Part shown: piece by piece, positions 41,233 through 50,203 of the stretch
How the letters are laid out: every line of letters starts with the position of its first letter
Numbering within the stretch: position 1 is the stretch's first letter
NCBI RefSeq assembly: GCF_900187505.1
Contig: NZ_FYDL01000012.1
Coordinates: 132,345-196,344, forward strand
DNA: 64,000 nucleotides
Origin: Pseudomonas sp. Irchel s3h17
GTDB lineage: Bacteria > Pseudomonadota > Gammaproteobacteria > Pseudomonadales > Pseudomonadaceae
Direction of reading: 5' to 3'
Made by a program: the position numbers and the translations under genes
Notes under the pieces: model-generated
Database searches by the model: none
Seen by the model: the letters and a program-made list of their open reading frames with translations, nothing else
Told to the model about the DNA's origin: nothing

Positions 41233-41238
41233 TATAAT
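41233..41238 (+). promoter_or_regulatory. Consensus -10 (TATAAT) for mtgA
   Basis: TATAAT, a perfect sigma-70 -10 hexamer, lies 34 bases before the mtgA ATG. A good -35 hexamer is not evident 17 bases upstream, so the promoter is probably of moderate strength or needs an activator. Confidence 0.5.
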
Positions 41239-41272
41239 GGCCGGCTCGACGGGTTCGGCCAAGCCATCATCT

Positions 41273-41995
41273 ATGCTGCGTATATTTCTCCAACGCTTCG
41301 CGAAAGTCCTGCTCTGGTTCGTGGGCGGCAGCGTGTTGCTGGTGCTGGTGTTCCGTTTTGTCCCGCCACCGGGAACCACGCTGATGGTCGAGCGCAAGAT
41401 CGAATCCTGGTTCGATGGCGAGCCCATTGACCTGCAACGTGACTGGGAGCCGTGGGACAACATCTCCGACGACCTGAAGGTCGCGGTCATGGCCGGCGAA
41501 GACCAGAAGTTTCCCGAGCACTGGGGCTTTGACTTTGGCGCCATCCAGGCCGCCTTTGCCCACAACGAACGCGGCGGTTCGATCCGCGGCGCCAGCACCC
41601 TGAGCCAGCAAGTGTCCAAGAACCTGTTCCTGTGGTCGGGTCGCAGCTGGCTGCGCAAGGGCCTGGAAGCCTGGTTTACCGCGCTGATCGAAATCTTCTG
41701 GCCCAAGCAGCGGATTCTCGAGGTGTACCTCAACAGCGTGGAATGGGATGAGGGCGTGTTTGGCGCCGAAGCGGCCGCACGGCATCACTTTGGCATCAGT
41801 GCCCGCTCACTGAACCGCCAGCAAGCCAGCCTGCTGGCTGCGGTACTGCCCAACCCACGGGTCTGGAGCGCCAGCCATCCAAGCAGTTATGTCGCACGCC
41901 GTGCCGGCTGGATTCGGCGGCAGATGAGTCAACTGGGCGGGGACAGTTACCTGCTGGGGCTCAACGATTCGCGCCGGGCGCCGTGGTCTCAATAA
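41273..41995 (+). CDS. mtgA: Monofunctional peptidoglycan transglycosylase MtgA
   Basis: A 240-residue glycosyltransferase (GT51) that polymerises lipid II. An N-terminal membrane anchor (VLLWFVGGSVLLVLVFRF) precedes the GT51 domain. That domain shows AVMAGEDQKFPEHWGFDF (catalytic Glu), GGSIRGASTLSQQVSKNLFL, KQRILEVYLNSVEWDEGVFG and ASLLAAVLPNPRVWSAS. The long frame is open far upstream, but the ATG at 41273 gives the anchor and the normal length. The shared terminator with rpoH follows. Confidence 0.95.
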   Translation: MLRIFLQRFAKVLLWFVGGSVLLVLVFRFVPPPGTTLMVERKIESWFDGEPIDLQRDWEPWDNISDDLKVAVMAGEDQKFPEHWGFDFGAIQAAFAHNERGGSIRGASTLSQQVSKNLFLWSGRSWLRKGLEAWFTALIEIFWPKQRILEVYLNSVEWDEGVFGAEAAARHHFGISARSLNRQQASLLAAVLPNPRVWSASHPSSYVARRAGWIRRQMSQLGGDSYLLGLNDSRRAPWSQ

Positions 41996-42031
41996 GTCCT
42001 TTCTGCCGATTACGATCAGGCACCACAAACG

Positions 42032-42065
42032 AAAACGCCCCGATCAGTGATCAGGGCGTTTTTTA
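42032..42065. terminator. Bidirectional terminator between mtgA and rpoH
   Basis: AAAACGCCC and GGGCGTTTT bound an inner GATC/GATC stem with one mismatch. T-tracts lie on the right and A-tracts on the left, so it can stop transcription from both convergent genes. Confidence 0.9.
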
Positions 42066-42080
42066 TTGCCAGCAAGAACG

Positions 42081-42935
42081 TTACGCGGCAATCGACAGCT
42101 TGAGCTTGTTCATCGCGCTCTTTTCAAGCTGACGGATACGCTCGGCCGAGACGTTGTACTTCTGCGCCAGGTCATGCAGCGTGGCTTTCTCTTCTGCCAG
42201 CCAGCGCTGGTAGAGAATGTCGCGGCTGCGGTCGTCCAGCACGTCCAGCGCCTCATGCAGGTTGCTGGAGGAGTTGTCGCTCCAGTCGGCATCTTCCAGT
42301 TGACGCGCCGGGTCGTACCGGTGGTCTTCCAGATAGTTGGCCGGCGACTGGAATGCACTGTCGTCATCCGCTTCGGCAGCCGGGTCAAACGCCATGTCGT
42401 GACCGGTCAGCCGGCTTTCCATCTCGCGCACTTCCCGCGGCTCCACGCCGAGGCTTTCAGCCACGCGATGGACTTCATCGTTGTTCAGCCATGCCAGGCG
42501 TTTTTTCTGGCTGCGCAGGTTGAAGAACAGTTTGCGCTGAGCCTTGGTGGTGGCGACTTTCACGATGCGCCAGTTGCGCAGGATGAATTCGTGGATCTCC
42601 GCCTTGATCCAGTGCACGGCAAAAGACACCAGGCGCACACCCATCTCGGGGTTGAAGCGCTTGACCGCTTTCATCAGGCCAACGTTGCCTTCCTGGATCA
42701 GGTCAGCCTGGGCCAGGCCGTAGCCGGAATAGCTGCGGGCAATATGTACAACAAAACGCAGGTGGGCGAGCACCATCTGCCGAGCCGCCCCCAAATCCTG
42801 CTCATAGTAGAGACTCTCGGCCAGTTCACGCTCCTGCTCTGGTGTCAGCAATGGAATGCTGTTCACCGTGTGCACATAAGCCTCCAGGTTCGCGCCTGGG
42901 ACCAGAGCATAAGCAGGTTGCAAAGAAGTGGTCAT
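42081..42935 (-). CDS. rpoH: RNA polymerase heat-shock sigma factor RpoH (sigma-32)
   Basis: A 284-residue sigma factor. Region 2 holds LAHLRFVVHIARSYSGYGLA, DLIQEGNVGLMKAVKRFNPE and VRLVSFAVHWIKAEIHEFIL. The RpoH box QRKLFFNLR is present. Region 4 is DILYQRWLAEEKATLHDLAQ with the helix-turn-helix YNVSAERIRQLEKSAMNKLK. The ATG at 42935 has GGAGG upstream and gives the exact family length. It directs transcription of heat-shock genes and is transcribed downstream of ftsY-ftsE-ftsX, partly from its own promoter. Confidence 0.97.
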   Translation of the reverse strand: MTTSLQPAYALVPGANLEAYVHTVNSIPLLTPEQERELAESLYYEQDLGAARQMVLAHLRFVVHIARSYSGYGLAQADLIQEGNVGLMKAVKRFNPEMGVRLVSFAVHWIKAEIHEFILRNWRIVKVATTKAQRKLFFNLRSQKKRLAWLNNDEVHRVAESLGVEPREVREMESRLTGHDMAFDPAAEADDDSAFQSPANYLEDHRYDPARQLEDADWSDNSSSNLHEALDVLDDRSRDILYQRWLAEEKATLHDLAQKYNVSAERIRQLEKSAMNKLKLSIAA

Positions 42936-42984
42936 ACGAAAAAACCTCCGACTCACATAACTCGTGCAGTTCAGCACTGCGAAA

Positions 42985-43011
42985 ATTGACCGGAAACCGA
43001 AGGACAAGTTC
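42985..43011 (-). promoter_or_regulatory. AlgU (sigma-E) type promoter for rpoH
   Basis: On the minus strand GAACTT (43011-43006) is followed after exactly 16 bases by TCAAT (42989-42985). This fits the envelope-stress consensus GAACTT-N16/17-TCxxA. It lies about 50 bp upstream of the rpoH ATG, in the short gap after ftsX. AlgU-dependent rpoH transcription is known in P. aeruginosa. Confidence 0.6.
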
Positions 43012-43047
43012 CCCTACACGCTGAAAGGACATACAAGCAAAAAGACA

Positions 43048-44070
43048 CTACTTCGGGGCAAGCTCTCTCAAATGGCGTGCCACCGCAATCCACGCACCGA
43101 TATACCCCAACAACACCGCACCTAGCAAGAGAGACAGACCATCGGCTGCCGGCACCCCGGCCAGTGCGAAATTACTGCCGTACAGGCCAGCCAACCCTGT
43201 GACCGCGTCATTCAGCCAGTTGAGGCCGAATGCCAGGACACCCCAGGAAAGGAACCCCGCGCCGAAGCCATACAGCGCCCCCATGTACAGAAAAGGCCTG
43301 CGCACATAGCTGTCAGTGCCGCCGACCAGTTTAATCACTTCTATCTCGGTGCGGCGGTTTTCAATATGAAGACGAATGGTATTGCCTATCACCAAAAGTA
43401 ATGCAGAAACCAGCAACACGGTCAGACCGAAGACAAACCGCTCGCCCAGCTTGAGTATCGCCGCCAAACGCTCGACCCAGACTAGATCAAGTTGCGCCTG
43501 TTGTACCTTTGGCATCTCGGAAAGTCTTTGTCTTAATGCTTCAAGCGCCGCTTTGTCGACCTCCTTCGGCGTCACCAGCACCACGCCAGGCAGCGGGTTT
43601 TCCGGCAATTCCTTGAGCGCTTCACCCAGTCCCGACTGCTGCTGGAATTCTTCCAGCGCCTGTTCGCGACTGATGTACTCGGCCTCGGCCACGCCCGGCA
43701 GGGCATTGATCTGCTCGCGCAGTTGCTCGCCTTCGCTGGCGCTGGCGTCGAGTTGCAGGTACAGCGAAATCTGCGCCGCACGCTGCCAGGAGCCACCCAG
43801 ACGCTCGACATTATTCAGCAAAAGTGACAGACCCATCGGCAAACTCAGGGCAACCGCCATCACCAGGCAGGTGAAGAAGCTGCCAATCGGCTGCTTGCCC
43901 AGGCGGCGCAGGCTGTCGAGCAGACTGGCGCGATGGCTTTCAATCCAGGCATGCAGCAAGGTCTTGAAATCCGGGCCATCGTCTTCGTCACGGTTATTCT
44001 TTTGCGGTTGCGGATCGGCGGCCTTCGGGGCCACTCGCTCGGAAACCTTCGGACTGCGGGTAGCACTCAT
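43048..44070 (-). CDS. ftsX: Cell division ABC transporter permease-like protein FtsX
   Basis: A 340-residue inner-membrane protein with four transmembrane helices. A cytoplasmic N-terminus of about 65 residues, charged and Lys/Asp-rich, precedes the first helix (FFTCLVMAVALSLPMGLSLL). A periplasmic domain follows (AAQISLYLQLDASASEGEQL). The three final helices include FVFGLTVLLVSALLLVIGNT and GLSLLLGAVLLGYIGAWIAV. With FtsE it forms the divisome complex that activates peptidoglycan hydrolases. It overlaps ftsE by four bases. Confidence 0.96.
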   Translation of the reverse strand: MSATRSPKVSERVAPKAADPQPQKNNRDEDDGPDFKTLLHAWIESHRASLLDSLRRLGKQPIGSFFTCLVMAVALSLPMGLSLLLNNVERLGGSWQRAAQISLYLQLDASASEGEQLREQINALPGVAEAEYISREQALEEFQQQSGLGEALKELPENPLPGVVLVTPKEVDKAALEALRQRLSEMPKVQQAQLDLVWVERLAAILKLGERFVFGLTVLLVSALLLVIGNTIRLHIENRRTEIEVIKLVGGTDSYVRRPFLYMGALYGFGAGFLSWGVLAFGLNWLNDAVTGLAGLYGSNFALAGVPAADGLSLLLGAVLLGYIGAWIAVARHLRELAPK

Positions 44071-44738
44071 ACCGCGGCCTCCCCATCGCCGATCAATCGG
44101 CCACGTTGCAAGGTCAGCATGCGATGACGCATGCGGGCAATCAGCGCCAGGTCGTGACTGGCGATCAGCACACTGGTGCCCAGACGATTGATGTCTTCAA
44201 AGACACCCATGATTTCCGCCGCCAGCCGCGGATCGAGGTTACCGGTCGGTTCGTCCGCCAGCAGCAGGGCCGGGCGATGGACGATGGCACGGGCGATGCC
44301 GACACGCTGTTGCTGACCGGTAGACAGGTCACCCGGGTACAGGTCGGTCTTGTCCGACAACGCCACACGCTCCAGGGCCGAGTCCACGCGCTTGACGATC
44401 TCCGCCTTGGACAAGCCCAGGATCTGCAACGGCAAGGCGACGTTGTTGAACACCGTGCGGTCGAACAGCAACTGGTGGTTCTGGAACACCACGCCGATCT
44501 GCCGACGCAGGAACGGGATCTGCGCGTTGCTGATGGTCGACAGGTCCTGCCCGGCCAGCAGCAGCTTGCCTGAGGTTGGGCGTTCCATGGCCAGCAACAG
44601 CCGCAACAGGGTACTTTTACCGGCCCCGGAGTGACCGGTCACAAACAAAAACTCGCCACGACGGACTCGAAAGCTCAGCTCATGCAAGCCGACGTGACCG
44701 TTCGGGTAGCGCTTACCGACCTGTTCGAAACGAATCAT
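44067..44738 (-). CDS. ftsE: Cell division ATP-binding protein FtsE
   Basis: A 223-residue ABC ATPase. FVTGHSGAGKSTLLRLLLA is Walker A, DLSTGQQQRVGIARAIVH the signature motif, and ALLLADEPTGNLD Walker B. SHDLALIARMRHRMLTL has the switch His. It pairs with FtsX at the division site. The gene overlaps ftsX and ftsY by four bases on each side, implying tight translational coupling. Confidence 0.97.
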   Translation of the reverse strand: MIRFEQVGKRYPNGHVGLHELSFRVRRGEFLFVTGHSGAGKSTLLRLLLAMERPTSGKLLLAGQDLSTISNAQIPFLRRQIGVVFQNHQLLFDRTVFNNVALPLQILGLSKAEIVKRVDSALERVALSDKTDLYPGDLSTGQQQRVGIARAIVHRPALLLADEPTGNLDPRLAAEIMGVFEDINRLGTSVLIASHDLALIARMRHRMLTLQRGRLIGDGEAAV

Positions 44739-46345
44739 GAACGCTCCCGCTCGGCAAACAGTGCCTGGACAAAGGGTTCTGCTTCAAAAGTACGCAAATC
44801 GTCGATGCCTTCACCGACACCGATGTAGCGAATCGGCAGGCCAAACTGCTTGGCCAGGGCGAAAATCACCCCACCTTTGGCCGTGCCATCGAGCTTGGTC
44901 AGGGCCAGGCCCGTCAGCTCGACCGTCTGGTTGAATTGCTTGGCCTGGTTGATGGCGTTCTGACCGGTACCGGCGTCGAGCACCAGCAGCACCTCGTGCG
45001 GCGCGTCGGCGTCGAGCTTGGCGATCACCCGGCGAACCTTCTTCAGCTCTTCCATCAGGTTGTCTTTGGTGTGCAGGCGACCGGCGGTGTCGGCGATCAA
45101 GACATCGATGTTGCGAGCCTTGGCGGCCTGCACGGCATCGAAGATCACCGAAGCCGAGTCGGCGCCTGTGTGCTGGGCGATCACCGGGATCTTGTTGCGC
45201 TCGCCCCAGACCTGCAACTGCTCGACCGCCGCGGCACGGAAGGTGTCACCTGCCGCGAGCATGACTTTCTTGCCTTCGAGCTGCAGCTTCTTCGCCAGTT
45301 TGCCGATGGTAGTAGTCTTGCCGGCGCCATTGACGCCAACCACCAGAATCACGAACGGCTTGTTCTGCGCCACGATCTTCAGCGGCTGCTCGACCGGCTT
45401 GAGCATCTCAGCCAGCTCGGCCTGGAGGGATTTGTACAGGGCATCGGCATCGGCCAGTTCCTTGCGCGCAACCTTCTGGGTCAGGCGCTGGATGATCACC
45501 GAGGTCGCCTCGACCCCCACGTCAGCGGTCAGCAGGCGGGTTTCGATGTCTTCGAGCAGCTCGTCATCGATGATCTTCTTGCCCAGGAACAGGCTGGCCA
45601 TGCCCTCGCCAATGCTGGCGCTGGTTTTTGACAAACCTTGCTTGAGGCGGGCAAAAAAGCCGGCCTTGGCCTCTTCAGTGCGCGCAGGTTGAGGCGCTTC
45701 CTGTTCTGCGGCGACCGCTGCAACCGGCATTGGTGCAGGCTCGGCGGCGATCGGGGCTGGCGCGGTCACTGGGACCGGAGTTGGCACGGCAGTGATCGGG
45801 GCTGGGGTTACAACCGGGATTGGAGCTGGAACCGGGGCTGGCACAGGCTCTGGCGCCACAAACGCGGCGATGATCGGCTGTGGCAGGTCAGGCTCTTCAA
45901 CTTCCAGCGGCTCGAGCGTCGGTTCGACCAGCGGCTTCGGCTCGCCCACCAACAGCTCTACGGCTTGCTGGACCACGGTCGGTGCAGGAATCGGTGGCGT
46001 GATATGGGGCGCCTGCTCGTCTTCGACCAACGCAACCGGCTCTTCCGGTACGGGCAGGGTCAACCATGGCTTATGCGCGACTTCGGCGACAGGCGGCAGT
46101 TCGATCACCACCTCAGGCTGCGGTTCGACGACCGGCTGCAGTACCGGCTCGACCGCCTGTACCACCACGGGAGCCGGTGCTTCGGCAACCGGCGCGGCGT
46201 TGACAACCGGCTCGGGCGCAACCTCGGGAAGCGCCTGTGGCTGTTCGACGACGGGTTCCTGCGGCTTTTTGCGCAGCCATCCGAACAGGCTTTTCTTTTC
46301 GCCAGCCGCAGCTGGGTTCTTCTTGTCGTCGTTGGAACCAAACAT
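44735..46345 (-). CDS. ftsY: Signal recognition particle receptor FtsY
   Basis: A 536-residue SRP receptor GTPase. The first 230 residues are low-complexity, rich in Pro, Val, Glu and Ala (repeats such as APAPVVVQAVEPVLQPVVEP), the acidic membrane-targeting A domain. The N domain starts near KAGFFARLKQGLSKTSASIG. G-domain motifs are VGVNGAGKTTTIGKLAKKL, DTFRAAAVEQLQVW, LIADTAGRLHTKDNLMEEL and LALTKLDGTAKGGVIF. It docks ribosome-SRP complexes at the inner membrane. The A domain is longer than in E. coli, as usual in Pseudomonas. Confidence 0.96.
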   Translation of the reverse strand: MFGSNDDKKNPAAAGEKKSLFGWLRKKPQEPVVEQPQALPEVAPEPVVNAAPVAEAPAPVVVQAVEPVLQPVVEPQPEVVIELPPVAEVAHKPWLTLPVPEEPVALVEDEQAPHITPPIPAPTVVQQAVELLVGEPKPLVEPTLEPLEVEEPDLPQPIIAAFVAPEPVPAPVPAPIPVVTPAPITAVPTPVPVTAPAPIAAEPAPMPVAAVAAEQEAPQPARTEEAKAGFFARLKQGLSKTSASIGEGMASLFLGKKIIDDELLEDIETRLLTADVGVEATSVIIQRLTQKVARKELADADALYKSLQAELAEMLKPVEQPLKIVAQNKPFVILVVGVNGAGKTTTIGKLAKKLQLEGKKVMLAAGDTFRAAAVEQLQVWGERNKIPVIAQHTGADSASVIFDAVQAAKARNIDVLIADTAGRLHTKDNLMEELKKVRRVIAKLDADAPHEVLLVLDAGTGQNAINQAKQFNQTVELTGLALTKLDGTAKGGVIFALAKQFGLPIRYIGVGEGIDDLRTFEAEPFVQALFAERERS

Positions 46346-46691
46346 GGAGGACGGCTATCTCACGGTAGCGACGCGCCAATGTGGCGCCTCGGCAATTGAA
46401 TATTCGATGCAGAACAGACTGCGTTTGACCCAGCTTGTTCACGCGCAACATTTTGTCGAAGTGCCCAACGGCACCTCAAAGGTCGACTAACACGAAGGAC
46501 TGCAGCGGCATCGTCGGCGAAAACGCAGAGTTTAGCTGATAAACCCAAAGCTTCTTCCGTAAACCCATACAACCTACCGACCGATCAAAGGCCTGATAGG
46601 CGTGGCCGCCGTTAAATCGGATCAGTATCCTAGCACCTCCTCGCCCGCCGACGCTAAGACCAAGCGGGCAGCCCAACAGGTTTAAAAACGA
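46346..46691. other. Intergenic region between divergent ftsY and M16 peptidase genes
   Basis: These 346 bp contain the promoters of two divergent transcripts. I see no REP element, no tRNA, no strong terminator and no convincing ORF. A small inverted repeat, TGGCGCGTCG on one strand near 46366-46384, is too weak to call. The DNA is somewhat less GC-rich around 46500-46600 (AAACCCAAAGC, TAAACCCATAC), as expected for a promoter area. Confidence 0.5.
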
Positions 46692-48047
46692 ATGAATGCT
46701 CTAGCCCGCCGCGCCGCAGGCCTGCTGCTCAGCACAGTTTGTCTGCCCCTTTCGGCTTTGGCTGCCGACCCTCAACCGACCCACGAATTCACCCTCGACA
46801 ACGGCCTCAAGGTCGTCGTGCGCGAAGACCATCGCGCCCCGGTGGTGGTTTCCCAGGTCTGGTACAAGGTCGGCTCCAGCTACGAAACCCCCGGCCAGAC
46901 CGGCTTGTCCCACGCACTGGAACACATGATGTTCAAGGGCAGCGAGAAAGTCGGCCCCGGCGAAGCATCGTTGATCCTGCGCGACCTGGGCGCCGAAGAA
47001 AACGCCTTCACCAGCGATGACTACACAGCGTACTACCAGGTGCTGGCCCGCGATCGCCTGGGCGTGGCGTTTGAACTGGAGGCCGACCGCATGGCCACCC
47101 TGCGCTTGCCGGCCGATGAGTTCAGCCGCGAAATCGAAGTGATCAAGGAAGAACGTCGCCTGCGCACCGACGACAAGCCGATGTCCAAGGCCTTCGAGCG
47201 CTTCAAGGCCATGGCCTTCCCGGCCAGCGGCTACCACACGCCGACCATCGGCTGGATGGCCGACCTGGACCGCATGAAGGTTGAAGAGCTGCGCCACTGG
47301 TATGAATCCTGGTACGCACCGAACAACGCCACACTGGTGGTGGTCGGCGACGTGACCCCGGACGAAGTCAAAACCCTGGCACAGCGCTACTTCGGGCCGA
47401 TCGCCAAGCGCGACGTGCCACCGGCCAAGATTCCGCGAGAGCTGGCCGAGCCCGGCGAACGCTTGATTACCCTGAAAGTGCAGACCCAACTGCCGGCCCT
47501 GATGCTGGGCTTCAACGTGCCAAGCATCGCCACCACCGAAGACAAACGCTCGGTGAACGCCCTGCGACTGATCGCGGCCCTGCTGGATGGCGGCTACAGT
47601 GGGCGCATCCCGACCCAACTGGAACGCGGCGAAGAACTGGTGTCGGGTGGCTCGTCGAGCTATGACGCCTATACCCGCGGCGACAGCCTCTTCACCCTGT
47701 CGGCAACCCCCAACACCCAGAAACACAAAACCATGGCCCAGGCTGAAGCCGGCCTGTGGAAACTGCTGGAGCAGCTCAAGACCACGCAGCCGTCCGCTGA
47801 AGAGCTGGAGCGCGTGCGGGCCCAAGTGATTGCCGGCCTGGTCTACGAGCGAGACTCGATTACCAGCCAGGCCACCGCCATCGGCCAACTGGAAACCGTC
47901 GGCCTGTCCTGGAAACTGATGGACAACGAACTCGCCGAACTGGAAAGCGTGACCCCGCAAGACATCCAGAAGGCTGCCCGACTCTACTTCACCCGCGAAC
48001 GTCTCAGCGTCGCCCATGTTCTGCCACAGGAGACGACTCATGAGTGA
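46692..48047 (+). CDS. M16-family zinc metallopeptidase (active subunit)
   Basis: A 451-residue secreted or membrane-associated peptidase of the pitrilysin/insulinase group. The signal peptide is LLLSTVCLPLSALA before ADPQPTHEFTLDNGLKV. The inverted zinc motif HXXEH is LSHALEHMMFKGS, with the third ligand Glu in a downstream block including FELEADRMATLRLPADEF and EVIKEERRLRTDD. It lies upstream of a second M16 gene that lacks the zinc motif, an active/inactive pair. Their genes overlap by 8 bases. Substrate is unknown. Confidence 0.93.
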   Translation: MNALARRAAGLLLSTVCLPLSALAADPQPTHEFTLDNGLKVVVREDHRAPVVVSQVWYKVGSSYETPGQTGLSHALEHMMFKGSEKVGPGEASLILRDLGAEENAFTSDDYTAYYQVLARDRLGVAFELEADRMATLRLPADEFSREIEVIKEERRLRTDDKPMSKAFERFKAMAFPASGYHTPTIGWMADLDRMKVEELRHWYESWYAPNNATLVVVGDVTPDEVKTLAQRYFGPIAKRDVPPAKIPRELAEPGERLITLKVQTQLPALMLGFNVPSIATTEDKRSVNALRLIAALLDGGYSGRIPTQLERGEELVSGGSSSYDAYTRGDSLFTLSATPNTQKHKTMAQAEAGLWKLLEQLKTTQPSAEELERVRAQVIAGLVYERDSITSQATAIGQLETVGLSWKLMDNELAELESVTPQDIQKAARLYFTRERLSVAHVLPQETTHE

Positions 48048-49530
48048 GCGTAAACCACCGCGCCGGGCGCTGATCGGCCTGATCGCCGTCGCCCTGATCG
48101 GCTCTGCCGCCTTCTATTTCTCCAGGACCGATGAGTCCCTGGCCAGCGAAGCCTTCGACAAGGCCAAGTCCAGCCAGAAACTGCAATCGCTGGCCGAACT
48201 CAACGGCAAGGCGCCGAGCCATCGCACGCTGGACGTTCAGACCTGGACAACCGCTGAAGGCGCAAAAGTGCTGTTCGTGGCCGCACCCGAACTGCCAATG
48301 TTCGACATGCGCCTGATTTTCGCCGCCGGCAGCAGCCAGGACGCCGACAAGCCAGGGCTGGCGATGCTGACCAACGCGATGCTCAACGAAGGCGTCGCCG
48401 GCAAGGATGTCAGCCAGATCGCCGAGGGTTTCGAAGGCCTGGGTGCCGACTTTGGCAATGGTGCCTACAAGGACATGGCCGTTGCCTCGCTGCGCAGCCT
48501 GAGCGCGGTAGACAAACGCGAACCCGCCCTCAAGCTGTTCGCTGAAGTGGTGGGCAGCCCGACGTTCCCGGCCGACTCGCTGGCACGGATCAAGAACCAG
48601 ATGCTCGCGGGCTTCGAATACCAGAAGCAGAACTCGGCGAAAGTGGCGAGCCTGGAACTGATGCGCCGCCTGTATGGCCAGCATCCGTATGCCCACTCCA
48701 GCGACGGCAATGCGCTGAGCATTCCACACATCACCCTGGCGCAACTCAAGGCCTTCCACGCCAAGGCCTATGCGGCGGGCAACGTGGTGATCGCGCTGGT
48801 CGGCGACCTGTCGCGCAGCGAGGCCGAAGCGATTGCCGCCCAGGTCTCCGTCGCCCTGCCCAAAGGCCCTGCGCTGGCCAAGATCGAACAGCCAGTGGAG
48901 CCCAAGCCCGGCACCAGCCGCGTCGAGTTTCCGTCCAAGCAGACCAACCTGATGCTTGCCCAATTGGGTATCGACCGTGACGATCCGGACTACGCGGCCG
49001 TCTCCATGGGTAACCAGATTCTGGGGGGCGGTGGTTTCGGCACCCGGCTGATGAGCGAAGTCCGTGAAAAACGCGGCCTGACCTATGGCGTCTACTCAGG
49101 CTTCTCGCCGATGCAGGCCCGGGGTCCGTTCATGATCAACCTGCAAACCCGCGCTGAAATGAGCGAGGGCACGCTCAAGCTGGTACAGGACGTCATGACC
49201 GACTATCTTAAAACCGGTCCGACCCCGAAAGAGCTCGACGATGCCAAGCGTGAACTGGCCGGCAGCTTCCCACTGTCCACCGCCAGCAATGCCGATATCG
49301 TCGGCCAACTGGGCGCCATGGGTTTCTATGACTTGCCGCTGACCTACCTTGAGGATTTCATGCAGCAGTCGCAGGACCTGACCGTCGAACAGGTCACCGC
49401 CGCCATGAATAAACACCTGAGCATGGATAAAATGGTCATCGTCACCGTTGGCCCTACCGTGCCGCAAAAGCCGTTACCGGCCCCTACTGACAAACCTTCC
49501 GAGCAGCCGCTCGGGGTTCCGGAGCATTAA
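48040..49530 (+). CDS. M16-family peptidase-like protein (inactive partner)
   Basis: A 496-residue protein with an N-terminal anchor or signal (RALIGLIAVALIGSAAFYFS). It has the M16 fold but no HXXEH: the aligned place reads LTNAMLNEGVAGK. The C-terminal Arg/Tyr pair is kept in FGTRLMSEVREKRGLTYGVY, the substrate-binding part of an inactive subunit. The ATG at 48040 has GGAGA upstream and overlaps the first M16 gene by 8 bases. It is probably the partner subunit, as in mitochondrial processing peptidase type heterodimers. Its stop overlaps the rsmD start. Confidence 0.92.
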   Translation: MSERKPPRRALIGLIAVALIGSAAFYFSRTDESLASEAFDKAKSSQKLQSLAELNGKAPSHRTLDVQTWTTAEGAKVLFVAAPELPMFDMRLIFAAGSSQDADKPGLAMLTNAMLNEGVAGKDVSQIAEGFEGLGADFGNGAYKDMAVASLRSLSAVDKREPALKLFAEVVGSPTFPADSLARIKNQMLAGFEYQKQNSAKVASLELMRRLYGQHPYAHSSDGNALSIPHITLAQLKAFHAKAYAAGNVVIALVGDLSRSEAEAIAAQVSVALPKGPALAKIEQPVEPKPGTSRVEFPSKQTNLMLAQLGIDRDDPDYAAVSMGNQILGGGGFGTRLMSEVREKRGLTYGVYSGFSPMQARGPFMINLQTRAEMSEGTLKLVQDVMTDYLKTGPTPKELDDAKRELAGSFPLSTASNADIVGQLGAMGFYDLPLTYLEDFMQQSQDLTVEQVTAAMNKHLSMDKMVIVTVGPTVPQKPLPAPTDKPSEQPLGVPEH

Positions 49531-50147
49531 TGGCCAGTCCATCGCGTCCCAAGAAACCCACTCACAACGTCCACAACGGCGTGAACCAATTGCGCATCAT
49601 CGGTGGCGAATGGCGTAGCCGTCGCCTGAGCTTCCCGGACGCCCCGGGCTTGCGCCCGACGCCGGACCGCGTGCGCGAAACCCTGTTCAACTGGCTCGCG
49701 CCCTACGTAGCCGGGGCCAAGGTGCTTGACCCGTTCGCCGGCAGCGGCGCGCTGTTTCTCGAAGCCCTGTCCCGTGGCGCAGCCATGGGCCAGGCACTGG
49801 ATGCCAGCAGCCTGGCGGTTTCCAGCCTGAAGGAGCATTTGGGCACCCTGCGCTGCACCGTCGGCCAGGTGCAAACCGCCGACGCCCTGCGTTACCTGGA
49901 AACCCAGCCGGCCAGCGCCTACGACCTGGTATTCCTGGACCCGCCGTTCAACCAGAACCTGCTGCCCGCCGTCTGCACCCTGCTGGAAGAGCGGCAATGG
50001 CTGGCCGACGATGCGTGGATCTACACGGAAAGCGAAAACGCACCTTCGACCCTCGGCCTGCCGGGAGCCTGGCGCCTGCACCGCGAGCAAAAATCCGGGC
50101 GGGTCTACTACGCGTTGTGGCATCGTCTGGCAGAGATCGCCGGTTAA
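49530..50147 (+). CDS. rsmD: 16S rRNA (guanine-966-N2)-methyltransferase
   Basis: A 205-residue methyltransferase. LRIIGGEWRSRRLSFPD and GLRPTPDRVRETLFNWLAP are the RsmD N-terminal signature. VLDPFAGSGALFLEALSRGA binds SAM, and YDLVFLDPPFNQNLLP is the catalytic DPPF motif. The first A of its ATG is the last base of the preceding stop codon. Confidence 0.96.
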   Translation: MASPSRPKKPTHNVHNGVNQLRIIGGEWRSRRLSFPDAPGLRPTPDRVRETLFNWLAPYVAGAKVLDPFAGSGALFLEALSRGAAMGQALDASSLAVSSLKEHLGTLRCTVGQVQTADALRYLETQPASAYDLVFLDPPFNQNLLPAVCTLLEERQWLADDAWIYTESENAPSTLGLPGAWRLHREQKSGRVYYALWHRLAEIAG

Positions 50148-50203
50148 CCGACCGGCTTGAAACCGGTGCGCACAGGTTTCGCACCGCTGCATCGAGTACA
50201 ACC

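Noticed and set aside
40808..41272. Upstream extension of the mtgA frame
   Set aside because: It overlaps the divergent DUF423 gene and lacks a start signal; the membrane anchor begins at 41273.
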